Below the pieces are notes generated by a model. It was not told the origin of the DNA and did no database searches. It saw only the letters and a program-made list of their open reading frames with translations. Shown here in pieces: positions 25,200 to 34,081 of a stretch of 64,000 nucleotides of DNA. Positions within the stretch are counted from its first letter, which is position 1; each line of letters opens with the position of its first letter. Source of the DNA: JACPFJ01 sp036504875 (GTDB lineage: Bacteria > Desulfobacterota > Desulfuromonadia > Geobacterales > Pseudopelobacteraceae). The DNA is taken from contig DASXUK010000046.1 in assembly GCA_036504875.1 (NCBI GenBank), positions 62,001-126,000 on the forward strand, in the 5' to 3' direction. Made by a program: the position numbers and the translations under genes.

Positions 25200-26008
25200 C
25201 TATCGCTGTGATTGATAAACCTAGCCTGCCAGGGTCACTGCTCTCCAAGGATTCCCGGATATCTGCTGAAGCCGGCCAAACCAGCGATGCAAGTCGCCTG
25301 TTTGCCGGCAAGCTCGACAGCATCCTCTCAAATGACAGCAACGCCCCCTCCCAGCTTACCAAGGCACAATCACTGGCAGAAGCCTTAAATCTGCAAATGT
25401 TCCAGACTACCCTGTCGCTGGCAACCGATACGCCGGCCGAGACAGCATTCCCGGCCATGATTAACCAGCAGTCTCCAAATATTCAGGCTTTAATCAAGGC
25501 CTATGGAGAAAACCTGCCCGCGACTAACATTCAGCCGGAACAAAACCCTCCAGCACCAACCCAACTGCAGGAATTGGCTGAGCCTTCCCCCCTTTCCGCT
25601 TCCCAACCCTCGGCTCAAAAAGAAGCCGGATGGCTTGAGCCGATAATCGCTAAGGCATCCCGGCGTTACGGGGTTGAAGTGGGGCTTATCAAGGCGGTTA
25701 TCAAAGCCGAGAGCAACTTCAACCCAAACGCAGTCTCACATGCCGGAGCCCGCGGCCTGATGCAACTCATGCCTGCTACAGCCCGTTCATTAGGTGTCAA
25801 TGATTCCTTTGACCCGGAACAAAATGTGATGGCCGGCACCAGATTTTTAAAGGATCTGCTGGATCGTTATAATGGTAATCTCGACTCCACCCTGGCGGCT
25901 TATAACTGGGGTCCCGGAAACGTTGACAGACGGCCGGAACACTTGCCGCGCGAAACGCGGGAGTACCTGGTGCGGGTCAAACAGCTTTATTCTTCTTATA
26001 CCGGTTGA
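25196..26008 (+). CDS. Lytic transglycosylase (SLT domain), possibly flagellar
   Basis: The ATG at 25196 overlaps the stop of the activator gene by 4 bp (ATGA) and is preceded by GGAGAGG. The 270-residue protein has an unusual Pro/Gln/Ala-rich N-terminal half (to about 145) and a C-terminal SLT domain with catalytic Glu in KAESNFNP and the motifs GARGLMQLMPATA and AAYNWGPGNVD. It cuts the glycan strands of peptidoglycan. No standard signal peptide is seen, as in transglycosylases sent out through the flagellar export path. Coupling to the activator suggests a role in flagellum assembly; proof would need its neighbours in related genomes. Confidence 0.88.
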   Translation: MTIAVIDKPSLPGSLLSKDSRISAEAGQTSDASRLFAGKLDSILSNDSNAPSQLTKAQSLAEALNLQMFQTTLSLATDTPAETAFPAMINQQSPNIQALIKAYGENLPATNIQPEQNPPAPTQLQELAEPSPLSASQPSAQKEAGWLEPIIAKASRRYGVEVGLIKAVIKAESNFNPNAVSHAGARGLMQLMPATARSLGVNDSFDPEQNVMAGTRFLKDLLDRYNGNLDSTLAAYNWGPGNVDRRPEHLPRETREYLVRVKQLYSSYTG

Positions 26009-26073
26009 TCCGTACTTCCTCAGCAGCTATACCTGTTTCAACCAAAACACATTGATCAAGCCAAGGGAAAATA

Positions 26074-28398
26074 ATGGCACCACTGTACATCGTCGGCACC
26101 GGACCCGGTGCAATCTCCCATCTGACTGACCAGGCACAGCAGGCCATCTCCGATTCAACCGTTATAGTCGGTTTTGATACCTACATACAACAGATCCTGC
26201 CTCTTCTTGCCGGAAAAGAGATCGTCGCCACCGGCATGATGCAAGAGATCGATCGCTGCCGGGAAGCCATCCGCAGGGCCAAGGCCGGTGAAGCCGTAGC
26301 CTTGGTATCGGGAGGTGATGCCGGAATCTACGGCATGGCCGGTCTCGTACTTGAATTACTTGAACTCGATTCCTCCGGGGACAAGAACATAGAGCAGCCG
26401 GACATCCGTGTCATACCCGGCATTTCGGCCATTCAGGCAGCGGCCTCGGTACTGGGCGCTCCCATAATGCACGACTTTGCCGTGATCTCCCTCTCGGACT
26501 TACTCACCCCATGGGAACTTATAAAAACCAGGCTAAAGGCCGCAGCAGAGTCCGATTTCGTTATTATCATTTTCAATCCTCGCAGCAAAAATCGCGTCAC
26601 ACAGATCGAACAAGCGCAGCAAATCATACTTCGGGAAAGATCACCTGAAACGCCGGTAGGTATCGTTCGCAATGCCTGTCGTCCAGGCGAAGAGGCCACA
26701 GTCACATCCTTGGGCGGGATGCTTGAACACGAGATCGATATGGCCACCGTAGTAGTCATCGGCAACGCCAGCAGCTTTGTGGACTGCCGGGGTCGAATGG
26801 TAACACCACGCGGATACGCCAGTAAATTTAACAGTAGTCCTGCCGACAGTACTGCTCCACTGAGCCCGCTAGACAATTCCGGCGCAGTCATGTTCTGCGG
26901 CACTGCCTCGGATGTTGGCAAATCAGTTATCACGGCCGGATTTTGCCGCTTGCTGGCCATGCGGGGAATCTCGGTAGCGCCATTTAAATCGCAGAATATG
27001 TCATTGAACTCGTTCGTTACACCCGAAGGGGGAGAAATCGGCCGCGCTCAAGCGCTGCAGGCGCAAGCCTGCGACATCAGCCCCCATACCGATATGAACC
27101 CGATCCTGCTCAAACCCAATTCGGATACCGGCAGTCAAATCATCGTCCAGGGGCGGGCAGTCGGCAATATGAATGTCAGCGAATATGACGCCTACAAGCC
27201 GCTGGTGTTTGACAGGGTAAAGGAGAGTTTCGAGCGCCTGCGGGACGCCTATGAATTTATTGTCATTGAAGGGGCCGGTAGCATCGCAGAGATCAATCTT
27301 CGCCATAATGATATTGCCAATCTGAAGATAGCGCTAATGGCGCGCTGCCCGGTTATTTTGGTAGCCGACATTGACCGAGGCGGAGTTTTTGCGCAGATAG
27401 CCGGTACCATCGACCTGCTGGAACCCGAGGAACGCGGCTTTATTCGCGGCCTGATTATCAACAAATTTCGTGGAGATGCTTCCATTCTCGCTTCCGGTAT
27501 AGAGTTTATTGAAAATAGAACCGGGCTGCCGGTATTAGGAGTGGTTCCCTGGCTGCCGGACCTCTGTTTGCCGGCCGAGGATAGTGTGATGTTGGGGCAC
27601 CGCTCAAAGCTGATTAATATCCTTAACAGCCATAAACACATCCATATTGGTGTGGTGAAATTGCCACGTATCTCAAATTTCACCGATTTTGATCCGTTGC
27701 AATCAGAGCCGGATGTGGTGCTGAATTATGTGGAGATGCCGGAACAACTTGAGGGCCTGGATGTAATCATCATCCCTGGAAGCAAATCTACGATTGCCGA
27801 TCTGTATTTTGTCATGGAGCGCGGACTCTATGATGCCATCAAGGACTTCAAGGGGCGAATTATAGGCATCTGTGGCGGCTACCAGATGTTGGGAGCAAAG
27901 ATCTATGATCATCTTTCAATAGAATCATCGATCAAGGAAGCTGTCGGAATCGGAGTGTTGGCAGTAGAAACAGAGATTTTAGCGGAGAAGGAGACCCATC
28001 AGGCGCTGGCCCGCCTGGAGGCATCCGGATTGCGGGTGGCTGCCGACTGCACTGAGGTCATAACCGGTTATGAGATTCACATGGGCAGTACAACCTACAC
28101 CGGCCCGGCCCGGCCCTTTGCCCGTATCTTCCAGCGCTGTGGATCCGAGGTTGATATTGAGGACGGATCAGTATCCGCCAATGGCAGGGTTTTTGGTACT
28201 TATCTGCATGGGCTCTTTGAAAACGCGGAATTTCGCGATAGTTTCCTAAATAGCATACGAGCTGAAAAGGGGCTGCCCCTCAGGCAAGGCGAGCAAATGC
28301 AGTATGACCCCCTTGATCGCCTGGCCTTACATCTGGAGCAGCACCTTGACATGGCACAACTCCTTGATATCTGCGGGTTGGACAATGCTGGTTCCTGA
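26074..28398 (+). CDS. CobJ-CobQ fusion: precorrin-3B C17-methyltransferase / cobyric acid synthase
   Basis: One 774-residue frame holds two cobalamin enzymes. Residues 1-245 are a CobJ/CbiH-type tetrapyrrole methylase (YIVGTGPG, VSGGDAGIYGMAG, PGISAIQAAASVLGAP, FNPRSKNR). After a Ser/Pro-rich linker (about 246-268), residues 270-774 are CobQ/CbiP: the ATP site MFCGTASDVGKS, FKSQNMSLNS, IEGAGSIAEINL, and the glutaminase domain with Cys in GICGGYQMLG and the late His in TYLHGLFE. CobJ contracts the corrin ring; CobQ amidates four side chains of adenosylcobyrinic acid diamide. The two act at distant steps of the path, so substrate channelling is not the obvious reason. It starts the cobJQ-cbiB-cobD cluster. 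No cobalamin riboswitch is visible in the 65 bp before it. Confidence 0.95.
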   Translation: MAPLYIVGTGPGAISHLTDQAQQAISDSTVIVGFDTYIQQILPLLAGKEIVATGMMQEIDRCREAIRRAKAGEAVALVSGGDAGIYGMAGLVLELLELDSSGDKNIEQPDIRVIPGISAIQAAASVLGAPIMHDFAVISLSDLLTPWELIKTRLKAAAESDFVIIIFNPRSKNRVTQIEQAQQIILRERSPETPVGIVRNACRPGEEATVTSLGGMLEHEIDMATVVVIGNASSFVDCRGRMVTPRGYASKFNSSPADSTAPLSPLDNSGAVMFCGTASDVGKSVITAGFCRLLAMRGISVAPFKSQNMSLNSFVTPEGGEIGRAQALQAQACDISPHTDMNPILLKPNSDTGSQIIVQGRAVGNMNVSEYDAYKPLVFDRVKESFERLRDAYEFIVIEGAGSIAEINLRHNDIANLKIALMARCPVILVADIDRGGVFAQIAGTIDLLEPEERGFIRGLIINKFRGDASILASGIEFIENRTGLPVLGVVPWLPDLCLPAEDSVMLGHRSKLINILNSHKHIHIGVVKLPRISNFTDFDPLQSEPDVVLNYVEMPEQLEGLDVIIIPGSKSTIADLYFVMERGLYDAIKDFKGRIIGICGGYQMLGAKIYDHLSIESSIKEAVGIGVLAVETEILAEKETHQALARLEASGLRVAADCTEVITGYEIHMGSTTYTGPARPFARIFQRCGSEVDIEDGSVSANGRVFGTYLHGLFENAEFRDSFLNSIRAEKGLPLRQGEQMQYDPLDRLALHLEQHLDMAQLLDICGLDNAGS

Positions 28399-29356
28399 CG
28401 CGAGCATCCTGGCCTGTGCGCTCCTGCTTGACCTTGCGCTGGGCGATCCCCGGTGGTTGCCTCACCCGGTGGTCCTAATCGGCCGGCTGATCAGCCTCCT
28501 GGAAAAAGGTTTAAGGAAGGCAGTTCAGCATGAGCGGACGGCCGGAATATTGCTTCTGATTTTCACTGTTTCCATCGCCATGACCGTCACCTGGCTGCTG
28601 TTGCGCTGCACCTCCTATCTTCATCCGCTGGCCGGCATACTGTCCGCCATTTTCATCTGCTCAACCTGCCTGGCCGCCCGTTCACTACATACAGAATCAG
28701 CATTAGTGGTAACCGCGCTGCGTGCCGGCGATATTGATACCGCACGAAAAAATTTGGCTTATATTGTCGGACGGGATACTACTGGACTGGAAGAAAACGA
28801 GATCTGGCGCGCTTTGATTGAGACGGTGGCCGAGAACACCGCTGACGGTGTTGTTTCGCCCCTTTTCTGGCTGACCATTGGCGGCCCTGTCGCAGGCATC
28901 GGCTTTAAGGCCATCAGTACCCTTGATTCCATGGTCGGCTATAAAAACCCCCGTTATCTGCATTTTGGCTGGGCCTCAGCTCGGATAGATGACCTGGCCA
29001 ACTACCTGCCGGCCCGCCTGACCGCTCTGCTGATGATTATCTGCTCCCCGCTGGCCGGGCTTTCCCTGTCAGGTGCGGCCAGGATCACCCTGCGGGACCG
29101 ATTGAATCACCCCTCCCCCAACAGTGGTCATCCTGAGGCCGCGGCGGCCGGGTCTCTGGGTGTGCGCTTGGGAGGTGCAGCTTGTTATGGCGGCCAAACC
29201 TCCTGGAAGGAATATATTGGTGATCCTGCCCAGCCGATTGATGAACTGGCCTACCGTGGCATGCTCAGACTTATGTATATCACCACCTTTTTGATGGTGA
29301 CAATCTGCATTGCTGTCATTTTATCTCTGAGAGGCGACCATGTCTTCCAATTTTGA
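28385..29356 (+). CDS. cbiB: Adenosylcobinamide-phosphate synthase CbiB
   Basis: CbiB joins aminopropanol phosphate (or its threonine-derived relative) to adenosylcobyric acid at the membrane. The ATG at 28385 overlaps the cobJQ end by 14 bp; the frame extends further back but without reason to start there. The 323-residue protein has several membrane helices and the family patterns DLALGDPRWLPHPVVLIGR near the N-terminus, ETVAENTADGVVSPLFW in the middle and STLDSMVGYKNPRY after it. The end overlaps cobD by 17 bp, so the three genes are translated together. Confidence 0.95.
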   Translation: MLVPDASILACALLLDLALGDPRWLPHPVVLIGRLISLLEKGLRKAVQHERTAGILLLIFTVSIAMTVTWLLLRCTSYLHPLAGILSAIFICSTCLAARSLHTESALVVTALRAGDIDTARKNLAYIVGRDTTGLEENEIWRALIETVAENTADGVVSPLFWLTIGGPVAGIGFKAISTLDSMVGYKNPRYLHFGWASARIDDLANYLPARLTALLMIICSPLAGLSLSGAARITLRDRLNHPSPNSGHPEAAAAGSLGVRLGGAACYGGQTSWKEYIGDPAQPIDELAYRGMLRLMYITTFLMVTICIAVILSLRGDHVFQF

Positions 29357-30425
29357 TCATGGCGGCAACATCTTCAGCCTGGCCTGCCGCATGGGAGTGC
29401 CCTTTGATGAGATCAGTGATTTCTCCGCCAGTATCAATCCGCTGGGTTTGTCCGATCTAGTCAAAAATTCCCTGATCGCGGCGCTGGATAGCCTGGTCCA
29501 TTATCCTGACAACAGTCATTCTCAGTTGAAACAGGCGCTGGCTCATTATCACGGCCTTTCTATTGATAATTTTTCGATTGCCAACGGCTCCACTGATATT
29601 ATCTACCAGCTGCCGACCTTGCTTAAAGGGCGAAAGGCGCTGATTGTCTCGCCATCATTCAGCGAGTATACGCGGTCGCTAAGCCAGCATGATTGGGTTG
29701 CGCAGCACTTTCTGCTTTCGGCGAAGGACAATTTTGAGCTTGATACGGCTGCACTGGAGCGCTCTCTGACAGAAGGCTTTGACGTCCTCTACCTTTGCAA
29801 TCCCGGCAATCCCAGTGGCAGTCTCTATCCACGCCACATCCTCGAAAAAGTTTACCGCCTCTGTGCCGCCTCCGGCACCTTTCTGGTGCTGGATGAGGCT
29901 TTTATGGATTTCTGCGAGCAAGCCTCCGCCAAGCAGATGATCATAACCGGTGACCTGGGTATAATCCTGCGTTCGATGACTAAATTTTTCGCTATCCCTG
30001 GTCTGCGGCTAGGTTACGCCATAGCCAGTAGAAGTCTCATCGAACGACTGGAGGCCGGCTCCAGACCGTGGGGTGTCAATACTCTGGCACAAGTAGCTGG
30101 TGAAGCCGCCTTGAATGACAGCGAACACAACCGCCATACCCTGCAGTTGATTGAGCTGGAACGAAATTACCTGCTGGAGCAGCTCTCAGTGTGTCCGGAA
30201 TTCAAGGCCTACCCATCTGCCGTAAATTATCTGCTAATTGAAATTAAAAACGGAATCAGTGCGTCTAAACTTAAAGAGCGCCTGATGGAACAGCGAATAT
30301 TAATCAGGGATTGTTCGAGCTTCAAAGGGTTATCGCCTTATTTTTTCCGCATTGCCGTGCGCACCAGGCAAGAGAATGTAAGGCTGCTTGAGTGCTTGAA
30401 AAAAACTATTAAAGAAAACGGTTAG
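29340..30425 (+). CDS. cobD: Threonine-phosphate decarboxylase CobD
   Basis: CobD is a PLP enzyme of the aminotransferase class I/II fold that decarboxylates L-threonine O-3-phosphate to aminopropanol phosphate, the substrate of CbiB. The 361-residue protein has the HGGN start typical of the family, DFSASINPLG, the LCNPGNPSG loop, DEAFMDF, and the PLP lysine in SMTKFFAIPGLRLGY. It overlaps cbiB and ends the cluster; a strong terminator follows 70 bp later. Confidence 0.95.
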   Translation: MSSNFDHGGNIFSLACRMGVPFDEISDFSASINPLGLSDLVKNSLIAALDSLVHYPDNSHSQLKQALAHYHGLSIDNFSIANGSTDIIYQLPTLLKGRKALIVSPSFSEYTRSLSQHDWVAQHFLLSAKDNFELDTAALERSLTEGFDVLYLCNPGNPSGSLYPRHILEKVYRLCAASGTFLVLDEAFMDFCEQASAKQMIITGDLGIILRSMTKFFAIPGLRLGYAIASRSLIERLEAGSRPWGVNTLAQVAGEAALNDSEHNRHTLQLIELERNYLLEQLSVCPEFKAYPSAVNYLLIEIKNGISASKLKERLMEQRILIRDCSSFKGLSPYFFRIAVRTRQENVRLLECLKKTIKENG

Positions 30426-30494
30426 CTCTCTCTGGCGTCCGGCTCGTGACAAGTTGGTGATAAAAACCACCGGCAAGGGACCAGTAATAAAAAA

Positions 30495-30528
30495 GCCCCG
30501 CTTCCTGAAACAGGAGCGGGGCTTTTTT
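30495..30528. terminator. Strong bidirectional terminator between cobD and the BI-1 gene
   Basis: GCCCCGCT plus CCTG pair with CAGG plus AGCGGGGC around AAA, giving a 12-bp stem with one bulged T. T6 follows on the plus strand and an A-rich run precedes it, so it can end transcription of both cobD (plus) and the BI-1 gene (minus). Confidence 0.9.
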
Positions 30529-30545
30529 GCCTGGAAACTGGCAAA

Positions 30546-31241
30546 CTATCTACGGTTACCCACCAGCCGCAGAAGCATGAGAAAGAGGTTTATGAAATCC
30601 AGGTACAGGGTCAGTGCACCCAGAATAGCCGGCTTGCGACCTTCGGAACCGGCAGCAGCCATGGCCTTGATCTTCCAGGTGTCATAGGCGGTCAGGCCGG
30701 TGAAGACGAGCACCCCTACGGCCGATATGATCCACGAGGCCGCATCGCTGCGGGTAAAAATATTAACTATTGAGGCAATCACTATGCCGATCAGTCCCAT
30801 AAAAAGAAAGCTGCCCCACGAGGTCAAATCACGCTTGGTCAGGTAGCCAAAAGCGCTCATGGCGCCAAACATACCGGCAGTGATGACAAAGGTGGAAGAT
30901 ATGGATTCAGCGGTATAAACAGCAAAGATCACCGACATGGTTACGCCGTTCAGGGCCGAGTAGAGCAGGAAAAGCATTGATGCCATCCCGGCGCTCAAAC
31001 GGTTGATGGCGCCGGAGATAGCGATTACCAATCCGAGTTCGGCCAGGATCAGAGCGTAAAAAACCAGCCGGTTGGCGAACACGGCATTAAGCAGCACCGG
31101 CGACGAAACCGTGACCATGGCCATGATTGCCGTAACCAGCAGTCCGCCTCCCATCCAGGCATACACCTGGCGGAGCAGGCTGTTTTGAGCAACCACTACC
31201 TGGTTGGCGGTGCGCGGGTAATTTATGTTGAACTGGTCCAT
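30546..31241 (-). CDS. Bax inhibitor-1/YccA family membrane protein
   Basis: The 231-residue protein has about seven hydrophobic helices and the BI-1 family signatures: RQVYAWMGGGLLVTA at the N-terminus, SALNGVTMS in the middle and FTGLTAYDTWKIK followed by ALTLYLDFINLFL at the end. Bacterial members (YccA, YetJ) are inner-membrane proteins tied to membrane protease control or calcium leak. The role here is inferred from family only. It lies at the end of the minus-strand murB group. Confidence 0.93.
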   Translation of the reverse strand: MDQFNINYPRTANQVVVAQNSLLRQVYAWMGGGLLVTAIMAMVTVSSPVLLNAVFANRLVFYALILAELGLVIAISGAINRLSAGMASMLFLLYSALNGVTMSVIFAVYTAESISSTFVITAGMFGAMSAFGYLTKRDLTSWGSFLFMGLIGIVIASIVNIFTRSDAASWIISAVGVLVFTGLTAYDTWKIKAMAAAGSEGRKPAILGALTLYLDFINLFLMLLRLVGNRR

Positions 31242-31307
31242 GTGCGAATCCTTTCAAATCGTGTTTCTTCTAAAGTGTGGTTTGTGAACGGAAAAGTCAA
31301 GGGCGAA

Positions 31308-31502
31308 TCATTCCGATTGTTGCTCTTTTCTTTGACTATAAAAACCGATCAGAAAATCGGCATCCTTGGGTGACAGGTCAAATTTGAAAATAGCTTCGTG
31401 AACAAGCGGCAGTACCGGTTGGCAGCTATTATCCAGAAGTTGGCCCGAAACCCACTTCACTGCGCGTCTCAGATCCTCTCCTTCCGGTAATATATTAGGC
31501 AT
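31308..31502 (-). CDS. Small conserved-looking protein of unknown function (64 residues)
   Basis: A 64-residue frame starts at an ATG with AAAGGAG about 11 bases upstream. It lies in the same direction as murB (58 bp before it) and BI-1. The sequence is soluble and helical in look, with acidic and basic residues mixed and the segment LSPKDADFLIGFY. I do not recognise a family. The ribosome site, placement and normal composition support a real gene. Confidence 0.6.
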   Translation of the reverse strand: MPNILPEGEDLRRAVKWVSGQLLDNSCQPVLPLVHEAIFKFDLSPKDADFLIGFYSQRKEQQSE

Positions 31503-31560
31503 GGTGTTATGCTCCTTTGATGCGGGACAAGCTCAAACCCGCAATAACTGACTCACAGCT

Positions 31561-32514
31561 TTAAAAACCTACATAGTTGACCTCTTCCTGTAACTCCACC
31601 CCCATCTTCTCCCGCACTTTCCGCTTGACCAACTCGGCCAGATTGAGCACATCAGTGGCGGTAGCCGCTCGGTCATTGATCAGATAATTACCGTGCTTTT
31701 CGCTGATCATTGCGCCGCCAACCCGCGTACCGCGCAGGTTAGCCTGATCGATAAGCCAGCCTGCCGGAATCATGCAGTTGCGGCAGCGGATCTGCCGGTC
31801 TGTCTCAAATTTCTTGATCAAAAGATCATCACTGGGAATCGGATTTATGAAATACGACCCCACGCTTCTTTCCTTTTCCGTAATAACACTGCGCTTTTCC
31901 AGGGTATGTTTTACGTTCTGCCGGATCTCTTCCAAGTGCCCCTCTGACAAGGCTAGATCGACCGCCACCACGACCATGCTGCGCTTGCTTTTGAAGATGC
32001 TGTTGCGGTAATCGAATTGGCACTCATCCCTGCTGAAACAGAGAAGCTCAAAGGTTTCAACATCAACAACAAGCACCTTTTTTACAAGCTCTGCGATGCT
32101 GGTGCCGAAAGCGCCGGCATTACCGCGAACTGCACCACCTACTGTACCGGGTATACCGGCCAGCGACTCGATCCCGGAAAGTGACAGGTCAGTGGCCCGC
32201 TCAACTACCCGCCCCAGCTCTGCTCCGGCTTGGGCGGTAATTACATTGCCCTCATGATCGACAGCGTCCAGGCCCATCTTGATTACCAATCCATTGAAGC
32301 CTTGATCGCTGACTAGGATATTGGTACCACCGGCCAGGATAAAATGAGACAGCCCCCTTTGCTGTACAAAATACAGCGCCGCCCGCAACTCCTCGGCATT
32401 GGATATACTTGTAAAATAGCGGGCCGGGCCCCCTATGCCGAAGGATGTGAAAGGTGCCAGCGGGACATTTTCCTCAATCACAAGCGGAATGTCTTTGAAG
32501 TCGGGGACGATCAT
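31561..32514 (-). CDS. murB: UDP-N-acetylenolpyruvoylglucosamine reductase
   Basis: MurB reduces UDP-GlcNAc-enolpyruvate to UDP-MurNAc with NADPH and FAD, an early cytoplasmic step of cell-wall synthesis. The 317-residue protein has the FAD-binding N-terminus (TSFGIGGPARYF, AGGTNILVSD), the GIPGTVGGAVRGNAGAFG core and the active-site segment GSYFINP with the catalytic Ser. The C-terminal domain follows with AGWLIDQANLRG and EKHGNYLIN. Length and motifs fit the shorter type of MurB. It is not in a division-gene cluster here, unlike in many bacteria. Confidence 0.95.
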   Translation of the reverse strand: MIVPDFKDIPLVIEENVPLAPFTSFGIGGPARYFTSISNAEELRAALYFVQQRGLSHFILAGGTNILVSDQGFNGLVIKMGLDAVDHEGNVITAQAGAELGRVVERATDLSLSGIESLAGIPGTVGGAVRGNAGAFGTSIAELVKKVLVVDVETFELLCFSRDECQFDYRNSIFKSKRSMVVVAVDLALSEGHLEEIRQNVKHTLEKRSVITEKERSVGSYFINPIPSDDLLIKKFETDRQIRCRNCMIPAGWLIDQANLRGTRVGGAMISEKHGNYLINDRAATATDVLNLAELVKRKVREKMGVELQEEVNYVGF

Positions 32515-32585
32515 TAAAACCTCCTGCGGGAATTCTGTGCCCGTTTTCAGGGGACATATTAATCAAGAAAAGCGTTTACCGTAGA

Positions 32586-32678
32586 GTTCGCAGAGGTTCG
32601 CAGAGGGAAAACAGGAAGATCGGTAAAAAGAAAAAACTACTCCTGGTTTTGCAGATTATAATCTTGGTTTCCTCTGCG
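32586..32678. repeat. CTCTGCG-type repeat with inverted arms
   Basis: GTTCGCAGAG occurs twice in tandem (32586-32605) and is followed by GGAAAAC. About 60 bp later GGTTTCCTCTGCG (32666-32678) is the imperfect reverse complement. Sequences of the type 'cctctgcg...' are common as short intergenic repeats in many bacteria. A similar but different repeat lies at 34810-34863. Confidence 0.5.
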
Positions 32679-32798
32679 TCCTCGGCGGTTAAACCGCTTT
32701 TTTAATGGTAACATTGATTGTACCGCATTGCCAGTTTGCGCGGCGACTGAAAAACATCCATGACACCCGACTTTTGTGAATATTGAAAAAGCTAAAGA

Positions 32799-32828
32799 AA
32801 AGGGACGACCGTTTCCAGTCATCCCTTT
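32799..32828 (-). terminator. Possible terminator downstream of aroF
   Basis: On the minus strand AAAGGGATGAC pairs with GTCGTCCCTTT (11 bp with one G-U) around an 8-base loop, followed by a T-rich run (TTTCTTTAG). It lies 240 bp after the aroF stop, rather far, and ahead of murB. Confidence 0.45.
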
Positions 32829-33066
32829 AATATTCTCTCCGCCCTGCCGTCAGCTTAAAGGACCTCCGGCGAGTTCCTTAACAGGTGGGCGACCATGTAC
32901 CGTTTCAGGCAATTCCCGCACAATGGGGCAGCACACCACGGTAGCTAAAGTCTCCCGTTCATTTATTTATTCCGCCCGGGCACAACAACCAGCGCACAAA
33001 GCAGAGAGAACATGATAAATACTACACTCCTGATTTAGCATTTTCAAGACTGTTTTATGGTTTTGA

Positions 33067-34080
33067 TCAGGCGTTGCCCAGATAATCTATCAGACGCCGC
33101 ACGTCGATCATCAACTGTTCAAATCCGGGGAAATTTAGCGATTGCGGGCCATCCGAAAGTGCTTTTTCCGGTTCGGGATGCACCTCGACCAGAACACCGT
33201 GGGCCCCGGCCACTAAAGCCGCCAGAGTCATGGGAGGCACCAGGCTGCGCTTGCCGGTTGCATGGGAGGGATCGACCATGATCGGCAGGTGCGACAGTTC
33301 CTTGATCAGTGGCGCAACCGCCAGATCAAGGGTATTGCGGGTAGCAGTCTCATAGGTGCGGATACCCCGCTCGCAAAGAATAACCTGTTGGTTTCCTTCA
33401 GCCAGAATATACTCGGCAGCTGCCAGAAATTCTTCGATCGTGGCGCTCATGCCACGTTTGAGCAACACCGGCTTACGAATCCGGCCTACTTCACGCAGCA
33501 GATCAAAGTTCTGCATGTTGCGGGCGCCCACCTGCAAAAGGTCGGCGTATTCAGCCACCAGCCCCACGTTATCCGGACTCATTACCTCGGTCACGATCGG
33601 CAGCCCACTCTCTTTTCCAGCCCGGGCCAGAAGTTTCAGCCCCTCTTCGCGCATCCCCTGAAAGGTATGTGGTCCGGTTCTTGGCTTGAAAGCGCCGCCG
33701 CGCAACATATCGGCACCTGCTTTTTTCACAAACAAGGCGGTTTTCATGATTTGTTCTTCGCTCTCGACCGCGCAGGGCCCGGCTACCATGACAGGCTTGC
33801 AGCCTTGTCCGACCCGCACTCCGGCTACATCGACAATGGTATCCTCAGGATGAAAATCCCGCGACACCAGCTTGTAAGGCTTGGAAACATGAATCACCCG
33901 TTGTACTCCCGGCAGTTCCAGAATTTTGCTGTCATCCACATAGCCGTGGTTACCCAGAACACCGATGGCGGTCCGTTCGCTGCCTGGAATCGGGGCGGCT
34001 GTAAAACCCATTTCCCTGACCACTTGGGTAACCGCATCAACATCGGCTTGGGTGGCATTATGATTCATAACTATCAGCAT
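33067..34080 (-). CDS. aroF: 3-deoxy-7-phosphoheptulonate synthase (DAHP synthase)
   Basis: The enzyme joins phosphoenolpyruvate and erythrose-4-phosphate, the first step to aromatic amino acids. The 337-residue protein is of the type I-beta form: an N-terminal ferredoxin-like regulatory domain (1-70) and the TIM barrel with VMVAGPCAVES, GGAFKPRTGPHTFQG, LLKRGMSATIEE, ILCERGIRTYE and DPSHATGKR. The start lies one base after the stop of the Crp/Fnr gene, so the two are translationally linked. Erythrose-4-phosphate is a product of the transketolase encoded upstream on the same strand. Confidence 0.95.
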   Translation of the reverse strand: MLIVMNHNATQADVDAVTQVVREMGFTAAPIPGSERTAIGVLGNHGYVDDSKILELPGVQRVIHVSKPYKLVSRDFHPEDTIVDVAGVRVGQGCKPVMVAGPCAVESEEQIMKTALFVKKAGADMLRGGAFKPRTGPHTFQGMREEGLKLLARAGKESGLPIVTEVMSPDNVGLVAEYADLLQVGARNMQNFDLLREVGRIRKPVLLKRGMSATIEEFLAAAEYILAEGNQQVILCERGIRTYETATRNTLDLAVAPLIKELSHLPIMVDPSHATGKRSLVPPMTLAALVAGAHGVLVEVHPEPEKALSDGPQSLNFPGFEQLMIDVRRLIDYLGNA

Positions 34081-34081
34081 A

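Larger units (their letters stand above)
32515..33066. other. Intergenic region between murB and aroF
   Basis: This 550-base stretch has no gene I can support. It holds a pair of CTCTGCG-type repeats in opposite orientation (32586-32678), a hairpin that may end the aroF transcript (32799-32828), and otherwise unremarkable sequence. Short frames on both strands lack ribosome sites and recognisable products. Confidence 0.55.

Noticed and set aside
26009..26073. Cobalamin riboswitch expected before cobJQ
   Set aside because: The gap is only 65 bp and contains no B12-box-like sequence.
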